A DNA stretch of 64,000 nt from Vibrio pelagius (GCF_024347575.1 NZ_AP025503.1:1984001-2048000), one strand, 5' to 3'; numbered from the stretch's first letter, positions 47,491 to 60,159 are shown. Made by a program: numbers and translations. The notes: generated from the letters alone by a model not told the origin.

Positions 47491-49092
47491 TTAGCTCTTA
47501 CACGTTGCCATTTTACAACGCGAGAAGTAACCCAGTGCGAAGCACACACCAACGAATGTCAATGCTGCTGCTGAGAATGAGAGTGCTACAGAAGCCGTCA
47601 TACCCAAAACGATGAAGCCTACACACGATACTAGAGCCACAGACAGTGCGTAAGGAAGCTGTGTTGCTACGTGGTCGATGTGGTTACAACGCGCACCAGT
47701 TGAAGAGAGAATCGTTGTGTCAGAGATCGGAGAACAGTGGTCACCAAATACTGAACCTGCCAGTACCGCACTTAACATTGGCAGCATAAGTGCAAGATCT
47801 GTCGCGCCAGCCATATCACCTGCAATTGGTAGCATAATACCGAAAGTACCCCATGATGTACCAGTAGAGAACGCCATTAGACCAGCAAGTAGGAATAGAA
47901 TAACCGGTAGCCAATGGTAATCAATGTTGCCCGTCGCTAGTGAAGATAGGTAGGTACCTGTTTTCATGTCGCCAATAACAGAACCGATTGTCCATGCGAA
48001 TACAAGGATCAGGATTGCGCCAAACATTGAGCGAGCACCAATCCACATAGTACGAACAATTTCCGCCACAGGCAGTTTTTGCTTAACCACAGTTGCTAAG
48101 GCAACAATTAGACCTAAGATACCACCGTAGACAAGAGACTTACCGACATCTGTGTTTTCAAACGCACCCAGTAGGTTGAACGCTTGGCCGTCAGCTGCCA
48201 GTGCTGCGCCGCCGGTGTATAGCATCGCTGCTACTGTCGCCACGATAAGAGATACGATAGGCATGATCAGATCAGACACAGAACCGTTTTGGCTCTCTTC
48301 AATGTCTAGCTCTTCATTTAGATCGTGAGCTTGTTGGCTGTCGTTGTCGCCTTCAAAGCCACGGCCTTGAGATGCTTCAATTTCGTGGTCACGCATTTTG
48401 CCTACGTCAAGACCAAACCACGCCACTGCAAATACCATAAGTAGTGCAAACACAGCGTAGAAGTTCATTGGGATAAGACGGATGTATGCGCCCAGTGCCG
48501 AGTACTCGGTCATACCATGAGTCACTAGAATGCCACCGATGATAGTCATGATGTATGCACCCCAGCTAGATGCCGGCATGATCACACACATTGGAGCAGC
48601 TGTTGAATCTAGAATATAAGCAAGCTTAGCGCGAGATACATAGAAACGGTCTGTTACAGGACGAGAGATCGCACCAACGGCTAGGCTGTTGAAGTAATCA
48701 TCAACAAAGATGAATACACCCAAGAATGCAGCTAATAGTTTAGAACCACGTTTGCTTTTAACACGAGACTGTGCCCATTCAGCAAACGCACGAGTACCAC
48801 CAGATAGCGTTAGCAACGCCGTCATCATACCTAATAAAAGAAGGAACCCGACAATACTCATGTTCCATGTGTTGATACCGCCGTCTTCAATGAAAACACC
48901 CGATACCTTAGTAACAACATAGTTCGCGGCATTACCAACTGAATAATCAGCCAGTAAAATAGCCCCCATTACAATACCGATACCAAGAGAAACTAAAACG
49001 CGACGAGTCACAATAGCGAGACTCAATGCCACAAGCGGCGGCAGCAATGATAAAGGTGATGTTGCAAAATCTATTAAATTCATGATCTTCAA
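47491..49092 (-). CDS. NhaC-family transporter under a lysine riboswitch (predicted lysine transporter, LysW-like)
   Basis: This is a 533-residue inner-membrane protein with eleven or more hydrophobic helices and NhaC-family motifs: FIFVDDYFNSLAVG, ASSWGAYI, SFSTGTSWGTFGIMLPIAGD-type loop and VFGDHCSPISDTTILSS. By family alone it would be called a Na+/H+ antiporter. A lysine riboswitch lies directly upstream; such riboswitch-linked NhaC proteins have been proposed to import lysine (LysW), which fits better. A cytoplasmic acidic linker (about 240-270) is present. It is monocistronic. Confidence 0.88.
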   Translation of the reverse strand: MKIMNLIDFATSPLSLLPPLVALSLAIVTRRVLVSLGIGIVMGAILLADYSVGNAANYVVTKVSGVFIEDGGINTWNMSIVGFLLLLGMMTALLTLSGGTRAFAEWAQSRVKSKRGSKLLAAFLGVFIFVDDYFNSLAVGAISRPVTDRFYVSRAKLAYILDSTAAPMCVIMPASSWGAYIMTIIGGILVTHGMTEYSALGAYIRLIPMNFYAVFALLMVFAVAWFGLDVGKMRDHEIEASQGRGFEGDNDSQQAHDLNEELDIEESQNGSVSDLIMPIVSLIVATVAAMLYTGGAALAADGQAFNLLGAFENTDVGKSLVYGGILGLIVALATVVKQKLPVAEIVRTMWIGARSMFGAILILVFAWTIGSVIGDMKTGTYLSSLATGNIDYHWLPVILFLLAGLMAFSTGTSWGTFGIMLPIAGDMAGATDLALMLPMLSAVLAGSVFGDHCSPISDTTILSSTGARCNHIDHVATQLPYALSVALVSCVGFIVLGMTASVALSFSAAALTFVGVCFALGYFSRCKMATCKS

Positions 49093-49199
49093 AAACCAGT
49101 TTATTTTTATTTGGCTAGAGATCTACTGCAGACAAACTCGGTACAGACGACCAAGTTCATGTTGAACTAAGCGAAAGGGAAGTGAACACTTCACCCAAC

Positions 49200-49378
49200 C
49201 CTACAGTAGCGCTCCATAGTTTAAAATTAAGACTATGGCAGTGTTGTACCTATTTAGCACAACCCCAGCAAATTGCTTAGATATACAATTTACTTCGGCA
49301 ATTACACCTTTCGCTCTCATTCATTGGCATCACCCCAATGAGAGTTACTTTTTGCAATTGCGCCTCTACGTGCGATAA
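49200..49378 (-). promoter_or_regulatory. Lysine riboswitch
   Basis: On the minus strand the conserved elements appear in order: GTAGAGGCGC, CAAAAAGTAA, the GGGGTGATGCC arm, GAAAGGTG, TTGCCGAAG, CTGGGGTTGTGC and the closing GGAGCGCTAC. This is the L-box core. It lies about 110 bp upstream of the NhaC-family start. An adjacent near-palindrome GGGTGAAGTG/CACTTCCC (about 49170-49195) may be part of the expression platform. Confidence 0.9.
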
Positions 49379-49740
49379 CACTTTTAACTATTGTTCGTTT
49401 GATTTAACAACAATTTAACCAGCACATCGCATCAGGTAGCCGCAATTGTACTCAACAAAAGAGACAATGCAACATATCACTCCGATAAAACTAACTTTTT
49501 TGTTAGTAAAGTAATCAAGATGCTCACAACATCGCCACACCTACTCCACTAGTCACATATCACATTTATAGACTACCACTAGACATATTATATCTTAAAC
49601 TTGGGACTTCATCGGTTTTTCTGAAAGTTCCCCTATTTTTTAATATTTAAATTAATTCTGAACAGAAATACTGTTTGTGTTCTTTAATACCTCTGTTTAT
49701 TATTAAGAGGATTAATTAATTTATCTTGATGGGAAATATC
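49379..49740. other. Promoter region between the lysine riboswitch and hns
   Basis: This is AT-rich non-coding DNA between divergent units. It should contain the promoter of the riboswitch-transporter mRNA and the hns promoter with a long leader. I found no small gene or clear operator. Confidence 0.55.
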
Positions 49741-50151
49741 ATGTCTGAATTAACAAAAACTCTATTAAATATCCGTAGCCTTCGTGCATTCTCACGTGAA
49801 TTAACTCTTGAGCAACTAGAAGAAGCACTAGACAAACTGACTATCGTTGTGCAAGAGCGTCAAGAAGCTGAAGCTGAAGAACGTGCTGCTCGTGCAGAAC
49901 AAGAAGCAAAACTAGCGGCTATCGCTGATCAAATCGCTAAAGATGGCATCGACGTTGCAGATCTAATCGCGGCTCTTTCTGGTGAGTCAAAAGCTAAAGG
50001 CGCTAAATCTAAACGTGCACCACGTCCTGCTAAATACAAATATGTTGATGCAAACGGTCAAGAGAAAACTTGGACTGGTCAAGGTCGTACACCTTCAGCG
50101 ATCCAACAACAACTTGATGCTGGTAAATCTCTAGAAGATTTCGCTATCTAA
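49741..50151 (+). CDS. hns: H-NS-family nucleoid protein
   Basis: This 136-residue DNA-binding silencer of AT-rich genes has an N-terminal coiled-coil dimerisation domain (about 1-65, very Glu/Ala rich) and a C-terminal DNA-binding domain with the core TWTGQGRTP. ATG 49741 follows GGGA; in-frame ATG 49729 and TTG 49726 are less well placed. Codon bias is strong, as for an abundant protein. Confidence 0.95.
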   Translation: MSELTKTLLNIRSLRAFSRELTLEQLEEALDKLTIVVQERQEAEAEERAARAEQEAKLAAIADQIAKDGIDVADLIAALSGESKAKGAKSKRAPRPAKYKYVDANGQEKTWTGQGRTPSAIQQQLDAGKSLEDFAI

Positions 50152-50175
50152 TTATTAGCATTCAAACTCATATAA

Positions 50176-50207
50176 TAAAGGCCTACTTAGATAGGCCTTT
50201 ATTTTTA
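50176..50207 (+). terminator. Terminator of hns
   Basis: TAAAGGCCTA pairs with TAGGCCTTTA around a 6-base loop, followed by TTTTT. Confidence 0.9.
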
Positions 50208-50632
50208 TCTGTACTAACTATCAATCACACACTAGTCCAAAAAAACAGTAGCAACAATCCCCCCAACTCTTGCTACTCGCGCCTGAGCTCAGAATAAACA
50301 GAGTGACAACAACCAATTTCACTGGCTCAAATTCAGGCATTTATAGAATCTAATACCAAAGTATATACCTGTGAATGTTATTCCATTCAGAAACATTGAA
50401 TAATAAGATCGTCAATAGCAATCGCTGCTGTGTAATAGTCTCATTATTTTTATGTATATACACGCACATGATAATCATCGCGGCTTTATGCATATAGTAT
50501 ATTGAAGTGTTCTTGTTAAGACCTGTATGACAGTGTCTACATAAATAATCACTATCAGCTGCTATTGCTATTAATCAATTGGGTTCCAACGTTTCGAAAT
50601 CTTAATCTAACGTGCCATGATTAATAGAATAA
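50208..50632. other. Non-coding region between hns and gsk ends
   Basis: The 425-bp AT-rich spacer lies between two convergent genes that each have their own terminator, so it needs no promoter for them. I see no open frame with a ribosome site. An ATGATAATCAT palindrome lies near 50468. Long space between convergent terminators could hide a small RNA, but I have no direct sign of one. Confidence 0.5.
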
Positions 50633-50661
50633 AAAAACCTCAAACTGGATTTGAGGTTTTT
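50633..50661 (-). terminator. Terminator of gsk
   Basis: AAAAACCTCAAA pairs with TTTGAGGTTTTT around a 5-base loop, with T on both outer sides. Confidence 0.9.
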
Positions 50662-50689
50662 AGAAAATTTGTTGTTCAACCGTGAGAGG

Positions 50690-51994
50690 TTAACGCTCCC
50701 AGTATGCTTCTTCTAAACTGTCTTCACGTTCAGGAAGACCGCGAGATAAACGTGGAGAGTGCTGAACTAACACCTCATAACTCGCACGGTTTGAATATTT
50801 ACATACCTGTGAGAATGAAGAGTAAGTCAAAAATGAGTGCTGATGCTTACTTGAATTTGGTACGTTCTCTTTATGGTACTTATTTGCAGCCATATCGTGT
50901 AGCAACGCAGATAACGCAGCATCACCCGCACCATTGGTGTTCTTAATTTTCTCAGGACCACCCATGTAAGGGGCGATATGCGAGTAAACTTTAATAGGAG
51001 ATTCACACAACGCTTTATGCGCAGGGCGACTGAATTCAAAACGGTTGAATTCAGCAATAGAACCCGGTAGCAACGGTAAGGTCGTTTCGCGCTTCGCAGA
51101 CTCTTCTGTATAACCAGCCATAAACAGACCTACTGGACCTGCGGTACATAGAACCAAATCTACCCAATCCAAAGTTTTATCTGAAGCAGCGAGAGGATCG
51201 CTTTCACCTGTTAGGGCTTCGGCTTCATCTTCATTCATTGCAACAACCGTTACATGTTGCTCTAAGAAGTCTTTCCAAAACTCAGGGTCATCTTGAATAA
51301 CGAACTTAGTACCTAGCGTCAGTACCACTGGCACATCGTATTTCTTCGCGTACTCAATCGCTTTCATTGTCGCTTCAGGCATAGGGTCGCCTGGCTTACA
51401 ACGAACGAGGTATGCGGTAAGAACTAACGCAGAAGCACTTTTAAAAATCTTCTCTGGAATGCTGTCTGGATTTAACTGGTTCATTTGACCTTCGCTGATT
51501 GCAAAGGTGCGTTCCCCATCTTCAGTGATCAAAGCAAAGCAACGACCGATTGCGCCATCTACCCCTTGTAAATGGTTCAGATCCATTCTGCTTGATGTAT
51601 TACATAGGTAACGGTAACCGTAGCTGCCGATTTTGATATCTTGGCTCATTACACCCAATAGCGTTGAGCGGTCATCCGCTAACACTGAGTAGTTGTGTAG
51701 CGTGTTACCAATGGTGCCACCAGCGTATTCATTAGTAATCAGACACTGCTCTTTTAGCTCTTGGTATAGAGACTCTGCTGCTTCGTCATTGATAACGAGA
51801 GAATGACCTTTACTTAAACCATACTTTTCAATTAATTCTGAACTCACTTTCGCTTCGATATCCACCAAAGTTTGGTCAATACCAATAATATGAGTGCGAG
51901 ACATCTTCTTGCTGTTTTGAGATTGGCTCACTAATGGGTCACGAGCATGAACCGGAAAATAGTGCTTTGATTTACGTTGTCCAGGAAATTTCAT
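50690..51994 (-). CDS. gsk: Inosine-guanosine kinase
   Basis: Gsk phosphorylates inosine and guanosine to IMP and GMP for purine salvage. It is a PfkB/ribokinase-type kinase: GGTIGNTLHNYSVLADD is the substrate part, AMNEDEAEALTG the hinge and NTNGAGDAALSALLHD the anion hole with catalytic Asp. The length, 434 residues, and both ends (MKFPGQRKSKHYFPV and SRGLPEREDSLEEAYW) match the Escherichia coli enzyme. A PurR-type palindrome lies about 80 bp upstream of its start. Confidence 0.96.
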   Translation of the reverse strand: MKFPGQRKSKHYFPVHARDPLVSQSQNSKKMSRTHIIGIDQTLVDIEAKVSSELIEKYGLSKGHSLVINDEAAESLYQELKEQCLITNEYAGGTIGNTLHNYSVLADDRSTLLGVMSQDIKIGSYGYRYLCNTSSRMDLNHLQGVDGAIGRCFALITEDGERTFAISEGQMNQLNPDSIPEKIFKSASALVLTAYLVRCKPGDPMPEATMKAIEYAKKYDVPVVLTLGTKFVIQDDPEFWKDFLEQHVTVVAMNEDEAEALTGESDPLAASDKTLDWVDLVLCTAGPVGLFMAGYTEESAKRETTLPLLPGSIAEFNRFEFSRPAHKALCESPIKVYSHIAPYMGGPEKIKNTNGAGDAALSALLHDMAANKYHKENVPNSSKHQHSFLTYSSFSQVCKYSNRASYEVLVQHSPRLSRGLPEREDSLEEAYWER

Positions 51995-52035
51995 AAGGCT
52001 AGTCTAAGTCAAGGGGAAATAGGGGGCGGATTCTA

Positions 52036-52055
52036 CCGCGCTATATTTAGCGCGG
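52036..52055 (-). other. Hairpin in the gsk leader
   Basis: CCGCGCTA pairs with TAGCGCGG around TATT. It lies after the small acidic gene and before gsk. There is no T-run, so it may be either a weak terminator or a leader stem. Confidence 0.55.
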
Positions 52056-52070
52056 CAATCACTCAAACTA

Positions 52071-52086
52071 TAGCAAACGTTTGCAT
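52071..52086 (-). promoter_or_regulatory. PurR-type operator upstream of gsk
   Basis: GCAAACGTTTGC is the perfect core of the PurR box. On the minus strand a TATAGT -10-like hexamer starts one base after the core, so a bound repressor would block the gsk promoter. Confidence 0.7.
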
Positions 52087-52096
52087 GAGTATTTTT

Positions 52097-52366
52097 TTAT
52101 TCGCCTTCCATAAAGCTTAGATCTGGCAGCATATCCAGATGTTCTGCGTAACGCTTTTGGTTAAATTCAGCGTTGTTCTTCATGACATCAAATACTTCGA
52201 TGGCAAGTGCACATGCCATCGCTGCAATCGCATCTTCACGAGAGTGCCCGGTCATCATCAAACGCATTAAAGTCTCTTTCACCTTAATCGGTTGTCCGTC
52301 TTCTAGCTGATTTTCAATAATCTCAATCAACTGCTCTTCTTGCATAAATTCATCTTGTTCAGACAT
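52097..52366 (-). CDS. Small acidic conserved-type protein
   Basis: This is an 89-residue acidic, helical cytoplasmic protein (EEQLIEIIENQLEDGQPIKV, then TLMRLMMTGHSREDAIAAMA). It has no signal, Cys cluster or known catalytic motif. It lies upstream of gsk on the same strand and is divergent from mnmA. I do not recognise a family with a role. Confidence 0.78.
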   Translation of the reverse strand: MSEQDEFMQEEQLIEIIENQLEDGQPIKVKETLMRLMMTGHSREDAIAAMACALAIEVFDVMKNNAEFNQKRYAEHLDMLPDLSFMEGE

Positions 52367-52571
52367 TTTTTCATCTCAGGTCTTGGATTTTCAGCGACTA
52401 TGCCACATATAGGTCTGACATCCTAGCGACTCGCTTCGCTTTCATCAGGTTCCTAACGAAATACAAGCGCACTTCTTGTACAAAAGAAACTGTGATTCCG
52501 GTCTCGGATCTGTCACGTTGTTTCTCTTTCTGTTAGAATCTGCGACCAAGTAATAGTAACGGTGTTTAGAC

Positions 52572-53708
52572 ATGTCAGATATCAGCTCTGGAAACAGCCA
52601 AAAGAAAGTAATTGTCGGTATGTCCGGCGGTGTAGATTCGTCAGTTTCGGCGTATCTTCTCCAGCAACAAGGCTATCAGGTAGAAGGCCTTTTCATGAAA
52701 AACTGGGAAGAAGACGATAACGAAGAGTACTGTACGGCAGCTGAAGATCTTGCGGATGCGCAAGCGGTTTGTGACAAGCTAGGTATCCACCTTCACACCA
52801 TTAACTTTGCTGCAGAGTACTGGGACAACGTATTCGAATACTTCCTTGCAGAATACAAAGCAGGTCGTACGCCAAACCCAGACATTCTTTGTAACAAAGA
52901 GATCAAATTCAAAGCCTTCCTTGAATTTGCGGATGAAGTACTAGACGCAGACTACATCGCAATGGGTCACTATGTTCGTCGTACTTTCCCAACTCAAGAA
53001 GAGCTAGATGCAGGTAAAAAGCCTGAAATGCTTCGTGGTCTAGACAGCAACAAGGACCAAAGCTACTTCCTATATACGCTTAGCTCAGACCAAGTTGCGC
53101 GCAGCCTATTTCCTGTAGGTGAGTTAGAAAAGCCAGAAGTACGTAAGATCGCAGAAGAGCAAGGTCTTATTACTGCGAAGAAGAAAGATTCAACAGGTAT
53201 CTGCTTCATCGGTGAACGTAAATTCACTGAGTTTCTAGGTAAATACCTACCAGCACAGCCAGGTGACATTGAAACACCAGAAGGCAAAGTGATTGGTAAG
53301 CACAACGGTCTGATGTACCACACACTAGGTCAGCGTAAAGGCCTGCATATCGGTGGCACTAAAGGCGGCGGCGGCAACGAAGCTCCATGGTTTGTTGGTG
53401 AGAAAGACCTTAAACGCAACGTATTGATTGCAGTACAAGGTAAAGACCACCCTCTTCTAAAATCGGAAGGTTTAATTGCGTCGCAACTGCACTGGGTAGA
53501 CCGCGCACCAATTACTGATGTTTTGAAGTGCACAGTAAAAACTCGTTACCGCCAAACAGATATTCCTTGTACAATCATTCCAATTGACGATGAGAACATC
53601 AAGGTTATCTTCGACGAGCCTCAAATTGCAGTGACTCCAGGTCAGTCAGCAGTATTCTACCAAGGCGAAGTTTGTCTTGGTGGCGGCATCATCGAAAAAC
53701 GCATCTAA
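52572..53708 (+). CDS. mnmA: tRNA-specific 2-thiouridylase
   Basis: MnmA adds the 2-thio group to U34 of tRNA-Lys, -Glu and -Gln. The PP-loop SGGVDS is at 18-23. The two catalytic cysteines are in [12 protein letters not shown] and [12 protein letters not shown]. It has 378 residues. It is the first gene of an mnmA-hflD-purB cluster; hflD follows after 23 bp. Confidence 0.97.
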   Translation: MSDISSGNSQKKVIVGMSGGVDSSVSAYLLQQQGYQVEGLFMKNWEEDDNEEYCTAAEDLADAQAVCDKLGIHLHTINFAAEYWDNVFEYFLAEYKAGRTPNPDILCNKEIKFKAFLEFADEVLDADYIAMGHYVRRTFPTQEELDAGKKPEMLRGLDSNKDQSYFLYTLSSDQVARSLFPVGELEKPEVRKIAEEQGLITAKKKDSTGICFIGERKFTEFLGKYLPAQPGDIETPEGKVIGKHNGLMYHTLGQRKGLHIGGTKGGGGNEAPWFVGEKDLKRNVLIAVQGKDHPLLKSEGLIASQLHWVDRAPITDVLKCTVKTRYRQTDIPCTIIPIDDENIKVIFDEPQIAVTPGQSAVFYQGEVCLGGGIIEKRI

Positions 53709-53731
53709 TAAAAAGAACTAGGAGTTACTAC

Positions 53732-55862
<2,131 letters not shown>

Positions 55863-55889
55863 TTCGAGATTCGAATAAGATGATATGAG

Positions 55890-55917
55890 AAGGCTTCCCT
55901 AGTGGAAGCCTTTTTTG
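55890..55917 (+). terminator. Terminator of purB
   Basis: AAGGCTTCC pairs with GGAAGCCTT around a 5-base loop, followed by a T-run. Confidence 0.92.
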
Positions 55918-56059
55918 TATCTGTTAGCAGTTGCTAACGACGTGAGTGGCAAACCTAAACTGAATTAATCTATTAATACAGACGTAAGCCTAAACAACCA
56001 TCAACCGGGCACGTTAAAGCAGTAGATTCATCAATGAAAAGCTATTACTTCCGTAATAA

Positions 56060-56083
56060 AAAGGCTTCCCGAAGGAAGCCTTT
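56060..56083 (-). terminator. Terminator of htpX
   Basis: AAAGGCTTCC pairs with GGAAGCCTTT around a CGAA loop. Its stem is nearly the same as that of the purB terminator 170 bp away. Confidence 0.88.
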
Positions 56084-56104
56084 CAATCTTGAATCCAATT
56101 AAGA

Positions 56105-56968
56105 TTACATGTTACGCAGAGACGCGATACGCTTGTCTAGCGGTGGGTGGCTCATTAGCAGCTCACTCAGAGACTTCTTACCATTGATACCAAACGCCAT
56201 CATCGAACCTTCAAGCTGTGGTTCATGACTTACTTTTAGACGCTCTAGAGCAGCGATCATCTTCTCTTTACCCACTAGGCGCGCTGCGCCTGCATCTGCG
56301 TGGAACTCACGGTGACGGCTGTACCACATTGTGATGAAGCTCGCTAGGAAACCAAAGATTAGCTCAAGAACAATAGACACACCGAAGTACACCATCATGT
56401 TGCTGCCACCCTCTTCTTCGTTGTCATTAGAAGCAACGATGTTCGCGATGAAGCGAGACAGGAAGATAACGAATGTGTTCACAACGCCTTGCATCAAAGT
56501 CATTGTTACCATATCACCGTTTGCGATGTGGCTAACTTCGTGAGCAAGTACCGCTTCAGCTTCGTCACGAGTCATGCTGTGCAGTAGACCCGTTGAAACT
56601 GCAACCAATGAATCATCGCGTTTAGCGCCTGTAGCAAATGCGTTGATATCTGGTGAATCATAGATAGCGACGGTTGGCATACCGATACCTACTTGTTGAG
56701 CTTGGCGGCTTACCGTTTCCATCAGCCAATGTTCTGTTTCATTGCGAGGGCTTTCAATCACCATACCGCCAACAGAACGTAGAGCCATCCCTTTTGACAT
56801 CATCAAAGAAATAAAAGAACCACCGAAACCGAATACGGCAGCCATTACGAGCAATCCAGACAGGCTGCCAGGCTGCATCCCCGTTACAGCGTATACAATA
56901 TTAAGAACAACACTTAGTACCAATACAACCGCTAAGTTGGTTGCAAGGAACAACATTACTCGCTTCAT
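56105..56968 (-). CDS. htpX: Membrane zinc metalloprotease HtpX
   Basis: HtpX is an inner-membrane stress protease of family M48 that degrades misfolded membrane proteins. The HEVSH zinc motif is at 143-147, and the third ligand Glu lies in [13 protein letters not shown]. There are two N-terminal helices (about 5-28 and 38-57) and a pair at about 160-215. It has 287 residues. Its upstream region is 276 bp and contains the promoter of the small divergent ORF. Confidence 0.96.
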   Translation of the reverse strand: MKRVMLFLATNLAVVLVLSVVLNIVYAVTGMQPGSLSGLLVMAAVFGFGGSFISLMMSKGMALRSVGGMVIESPRNETEHWLMETVSRQAQQVGIGMPTVAIYDSPDINAFATGAKRDDSLVAVSTGLLHSMTRDEAEAVLAHEVSHIANGDMVTMTLMQGVVNTFVIFLSRFIANIVASNDNEEEGGSNMMVYFGVSIVLELIFGFLASFITMWYSRHREFHADAGAARLVGKEKMIAALERLKVSHEPQLEGSMMAFGINGKKSLSELLMSHPPLDKRIASLRNM

Positions 56969-57244
56969 TACTTATCTCCGCATGAAAGCTGCTTTATAAA
57001 AACTTATCATTATAGACAAAGCGAACAGGATGAATGTCGCGCTTTGAACACTTCTATTTACTTATACATATAGTCTAAGAATTAGAAAACAAGGTTAAGC
57101 ATTAAATTGCAACATTTAATTACTAGACCGTGTTCGACTTAGACTTGGGCATTAGACCTAAGTCGTATAGAGAACATCGACTGATCCGTTTACAGTGTGC
57201 CTAGATAATTTATTGGCTAGTCCGAGTAACAAAAGGAAAGGATC

Positions 57245-57412
57245 ATGGTTGAAGGTACTAACACTCAAATGGCTATTGATTTACTGTGTTGTCACTTAGG
57301 TATCACTGAGGAAGAAGCAAAAAAACAGATTGGTATCGTGACGCCAGAGGCTGCACATAATAATATTACAGAAACACAACAAGCATTGATGGGTCTTACA
57401 AAAGACCACTAA
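57245..57412 (+). CDS. Small ORF, 55 residues, hypothetical
   Basis: ATG 57245 is preceded by a strong ribosome site (AAAGGAAAGGATC) and opens a 55-codon frame ending at TAA 57410-57412. A hairpin terminator follows 44 bp later. The product is soluble and slightly acidic, with a CC pair (LLCCHLGITEEEAKKQ) and helical character. No family is known to me. Gene-like signals on both ends make it a good small-protein candidate. Confidence 0.65.
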   Translation: MVEGTNTQMAIDLLCCHLGITEEEAKKQIGIVTPEAAHNNITETQQALMGLTKDH

Positions 57413-57456
57413 TACTGCTTGGCGGTCTTCTGGCTTAAGAGATCGACAGATAAAGG

Positions 57457-57482
57457 AAAGGGCTGCATATTTGCAGCCCTTT
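57457..57482. terminator. Bidirectional terminator between the small ORF and bioD
   Basis: AAAGGGCTGC pairs with GCAGCCCTTT around a 6-base loop. It serves the small plus-strand ORF and the minus-strand bio operon. Confidence 0.88.
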
Positions 57483-57511
57483 GTAATTTTTAATTGGTCA
57501 CTAATTGCTCG

Positions 57512-58195
57512 TTACAGCATCATTAGAGGTTGTACATCAATATACTTACCAATGTTCTTAGATTTTGCTTTCGGTACATAAGGGATCTCACCCAATTTCG
57601 GAGCACCTAGCTTATCTTCTAACATTGCGATGATGTCTGCGTAATGCTCAGTACCTGGATTGATTCGGTTTGCAACCCAACCCACCAGATTAAGACCATC
57701 TGCACGAATGGCTTCTGCTGTTAACAGAGCATGGCTTAAACACCCCAGTTTGATCCCCACCGTCAATACAACGGGAAGCTGCTCTTTCTTCACCCAGTTA
57801 GACAAGCACACATCATCCGATACGGGTACGCGCCAGCCACCAGCACCCTCAACCAACACAAAGTCAGAATTCTGCTTATGTTGCTCCAGTTTTTGAGAAA
57901 GCACCGCTTCATCGATGACGACACCATCACGCTTAGCTGCAATGTGCGGAGAAGCCGGAAGCATTAACGCGTATGGATTAACATCATCGTATTCGATGTC
58001 TTGAGTTGCCGCTTCTTGAAGGTGAAGAGCGTCGCTATTACGCGCACCTTCTGGGTACTGTTCACAACCCGCAGCGACAGGCTTATAGCCAATCGTTGTT
58101 AGCTCTTTCGCGGCAAAAGCTTGTAAGATCGCTTTTGACACGACGGTTTTGCCCACTTCGGTATCCGTACCTGCAATAAATAATGCATCAATCAT
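57512..58195 (-). CDS. bioD: Dethiobiotin synthetase
   Basis: BioD closes the ureido ring of dethiobiotin using ATP and CO2. The P-loop GTDTEVGKT is at about 9-17, and [10 protein letters not shown] carries the second nucleotide-contact region. ATG 58195 overlaps the bioC stop as ATGA; a longer frame to 58216 would overlap bioC further. It has 227 residues. It is the last gene of bioBFCD. Confidence 0.95.
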   Translation of the reverse strand: MIDALFIAGTDTEVGKTVVSKAILQAFAAKELTTIGYKPVAAGCEQYPEGARNSDALHLQEAATQDIEYDDVNPYALMLPASPHIAAKRDGVVIDEAVLSQKLEQHKQNSDFVLVEGAGGWRVPVSDDVCLSNWVKKEQLPVVLTVGIKLGCLSHALLTAEAIRADGLNLVGWVANRINPGTEHYADIIAMLEDKLGAPKLGEIPYVPKAKSKNIGKYIDVQPLMML

Positions 58196-58995
58196 AATTG
58201 AATAACCCCTAAACAAACTTGATATGTTGCTGGTAAGAAACCTTGATGGTTTTGAAATGTTCGATACTCTTGCTCGACAAGCTGCAGCATTCTTCTACTG
58301 GTCAGACCTTGTGAGCGCCCACTTACGTGGTTGGCACCAATCCCCTTAAGGTCGCGCATTAATTCAAACGCTGAATCGTACCATACTGTGATGGAGGGCA
58401 AGTCTAGTAGATGGTGGACACAGCTAGATTGCGCTAACGCAATTTTTACCTGATTGGCGGTAATAAAGTGGTTGACGTGTTGATGTGAGTCAATTTTACT
58501 CCATGCCTTTTTCAACTCGATCAGAGAGCCATCTAACAAGGTAGAAAAAGCAATAGAGCCACCTTGGCGTGTCACTCTCTTCATTTCTCGCAACGGCATG
58601 GAGAGATCATCACACCACTGTAGAGCCAAGCTAGAGAACACCAAATCAAAACGGTCATCCTCAAACGGTAAGGCTTCAGCATCCGCTTGCTGATAAACAG
58701 CTACGCCATCTCCACATCTCTGTTTGGCTTGTTCTAACATTCCTAATGACAAATCTGCGCAAACAACCTTAGCTCCTCGCTCAATAAGTCGTTTGGAGAA
58801 ATAGCCTGTCCCACACCCTAGATCTAATACCTGGTAACCAGTTAGATCGTTAGGTAACTTATCGAGAAGGCGCTGACCTACGTCACGCTGAAATTCAGCA
58901 TGTTTATCGTAATTTTTAGCAGCTTTTCCGAAGGCATCTGCAATCGCCTTTTTATCTTGGACAGTGTAATTCTCTACAACGGCTTGCTGTGACAT
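58192..58995 (-). CDS. bioC: Malonyl-ACP O-methyltransferase
   Basis: BioC methylates malonyl-ACP to disguise the biotin precursor for fatty acid synthesis enzymes. SAM-binding motif I is [15 protein letters not shown], with [14 protein letters not shown] and the family segment [16 protein letters not shown]. It has 267 residues. Its ATG abuts the bioF stop and its stop overlaps bioD. Confidence 0.95.
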   Translation of the reverse strand: MSQQAVVENYTVQDKKAIADAFGKAAKNYDKHAEFQRDVGQRLLDKLPNDLTGYQVLDLGCGTGYFSKRLIERGAKVVCADLSLGMLEQAKQRCGDGVAVYQQADAEALPFEDDRFDLVFSSLALQWCDDLSMPLREMKRVTRQGGSIAFSTLLDGSLIELKKAWSKIDSHQHVNHFITANQVKIALAQSSCVHHLLDLPSITVWYDSAFELMRDLKGIGANHVSGRSQGLTSRRMLQLVEQEYRTFQNHQGFLPATYQVCLGVIQL

Positions 58996-60159
58996 TTACT
59001 CTACCTCTCGTTGCGTTTCTAGCGCACTTTTTAACGAATGAGTCAGCTGGGACATTTGCTCTGGACTATGATTGGCCGTCAATGTAATTCTGAGACGAGC
59101 AGTCCCTGCGGGCACTGTCGGCGGACGAATTGCGGTCATCCAGATACCACTCTCTTTCATTCGATTTGCAATACTAATAGCATGCTCTGACTGGCCGACC
59201 ATAAATGGCTTTATTGGTGTATTGGTTTCGATGTAGCCCGTTAGCCCTTTTACACCTTCATGATAAATCGCCTGCAGCTCATTCAATTTATCTCTGCGCC
59301 ATTGCTGGGTCTGTATCATTTGACATGCGGTGCTTAACGCAAAAGCTTGAGCCGGTGGAATCGCCGTTGAGTAAACGTGATGCCTTGCGAACTGGGTCAA
59401 GTAATTCCCGACCTCTTTACTACAAAGAATCGCTGCACCAGACAAACCAAAAGCCTTACCAAATGTCACTACGAGTAACTCCGGTTTTACTCCTGCAGCT
59501 GCACAGCTCCCTGCACCGTATTCGCCCAATATGCCAATACCATGAGCATCATCGACGGCTAACCAAGCGTCGTTCTGCTTAGTCACTCTAGATATTTGAT
59601 TCAATGGCGCTTGGTCACCATCCATACTAAAAACGCCTTCAGTGACCACTAATGCATTTTCTGAACCAGAAAGCTGCGACGCCAAATGAGCCACATCATT
59701 ATGCTTGAAGCGCTTCATTTTCGCAGGAGATAACACCCCTGCTTCCATAAGCGACGCGTGATTCAAGCGGTCTTGAATGAGAGTGTCGTTTTTATCGAGA
59801 AGGGAAAACAACAACGCTTGATTTGCGCTAAAGCCCGAGCTGAACAGAATTGCACGCTCATAGCCTAACCATTCGCACAGCTGGGACTCTAGATTTTGGT
59901 GCGCTGCGCTAAAGCCTGTCACCAATGGTGAAGCACCACTACCAGCCCCATATCGACTCAACCCATCCTGCCAAGCAGAAACCAGCTCCGGATCATTCGC
60001 CAAGCCTAAATAATCGTTGCTAGAAAAGTTGCTGTATATCTTAGAGTCCAACTCAACTTCTGAGTGGCTCACCGGATTAAGGACATTAAGCTGGCGATTA
60101 AGCCCTTGCTGAACACGATCAGTAAGGGCTTTTTGAATACGAGAGTTAAACGCTGGCAT
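58996..60159 (-). CDS. bioF: 8-amino-7-oxononanoate synthase
   Basis: BioF is a PLP enzyme joining pimeloyl thioester and L-alanine. The PLP lysine lies in [17 protein letters not shown], and the N-terminal [13 protein letters not shown] and [10 protein letters not shown] loops are conserved. I choose ATG 60159 ([14 protein letters not shown]), which fits the family; ATG 60174 or the more upstream starts overlap bioB further. It overlaps bioB by 14 bp. Confidence 0.94.
   Translation of the reverse strand: MPAFNSRIQKALTDRVQQGLNRQLNVLNPVSHSEVELDSKIYSNFSSNDYLGLANDPELVSAWQDGLSRYGAGSGASPLVTGFSAAHQNLESQLCEWLGYERAILFSSGFSANQALLFSLLDKNDTLIQDRLNHASLMEAGVLSPAKMKRFKHNDVAHLASQLSGSENALVVTEGVFSMDGDQAPLNQISRVTKQNDAWLAVDDAHGIGILGEYGAGSCAAAGVKPELLVVTFGKAFGLSGAAILCSKEVGNYLTQFARHHVYSTAIPPAQAFALSTACQMIQTQQWRRDKLNELQAIYHEGVKGLTGYIETNTPIKPFMVGQSEHAISIANRMKESGIWMTAIRPPTVPAGTARLRITLTANHSPEQMSQLTHSLKSALETQREVE

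Noticed and set aside
55923..55938. GTTAGCA/TGCTAAC inverted repeat after purB
   Set aside because: The 7-bp arms with a 2-base gap are short, carry no T-run and lie just after a strong terminator; chance is likely.
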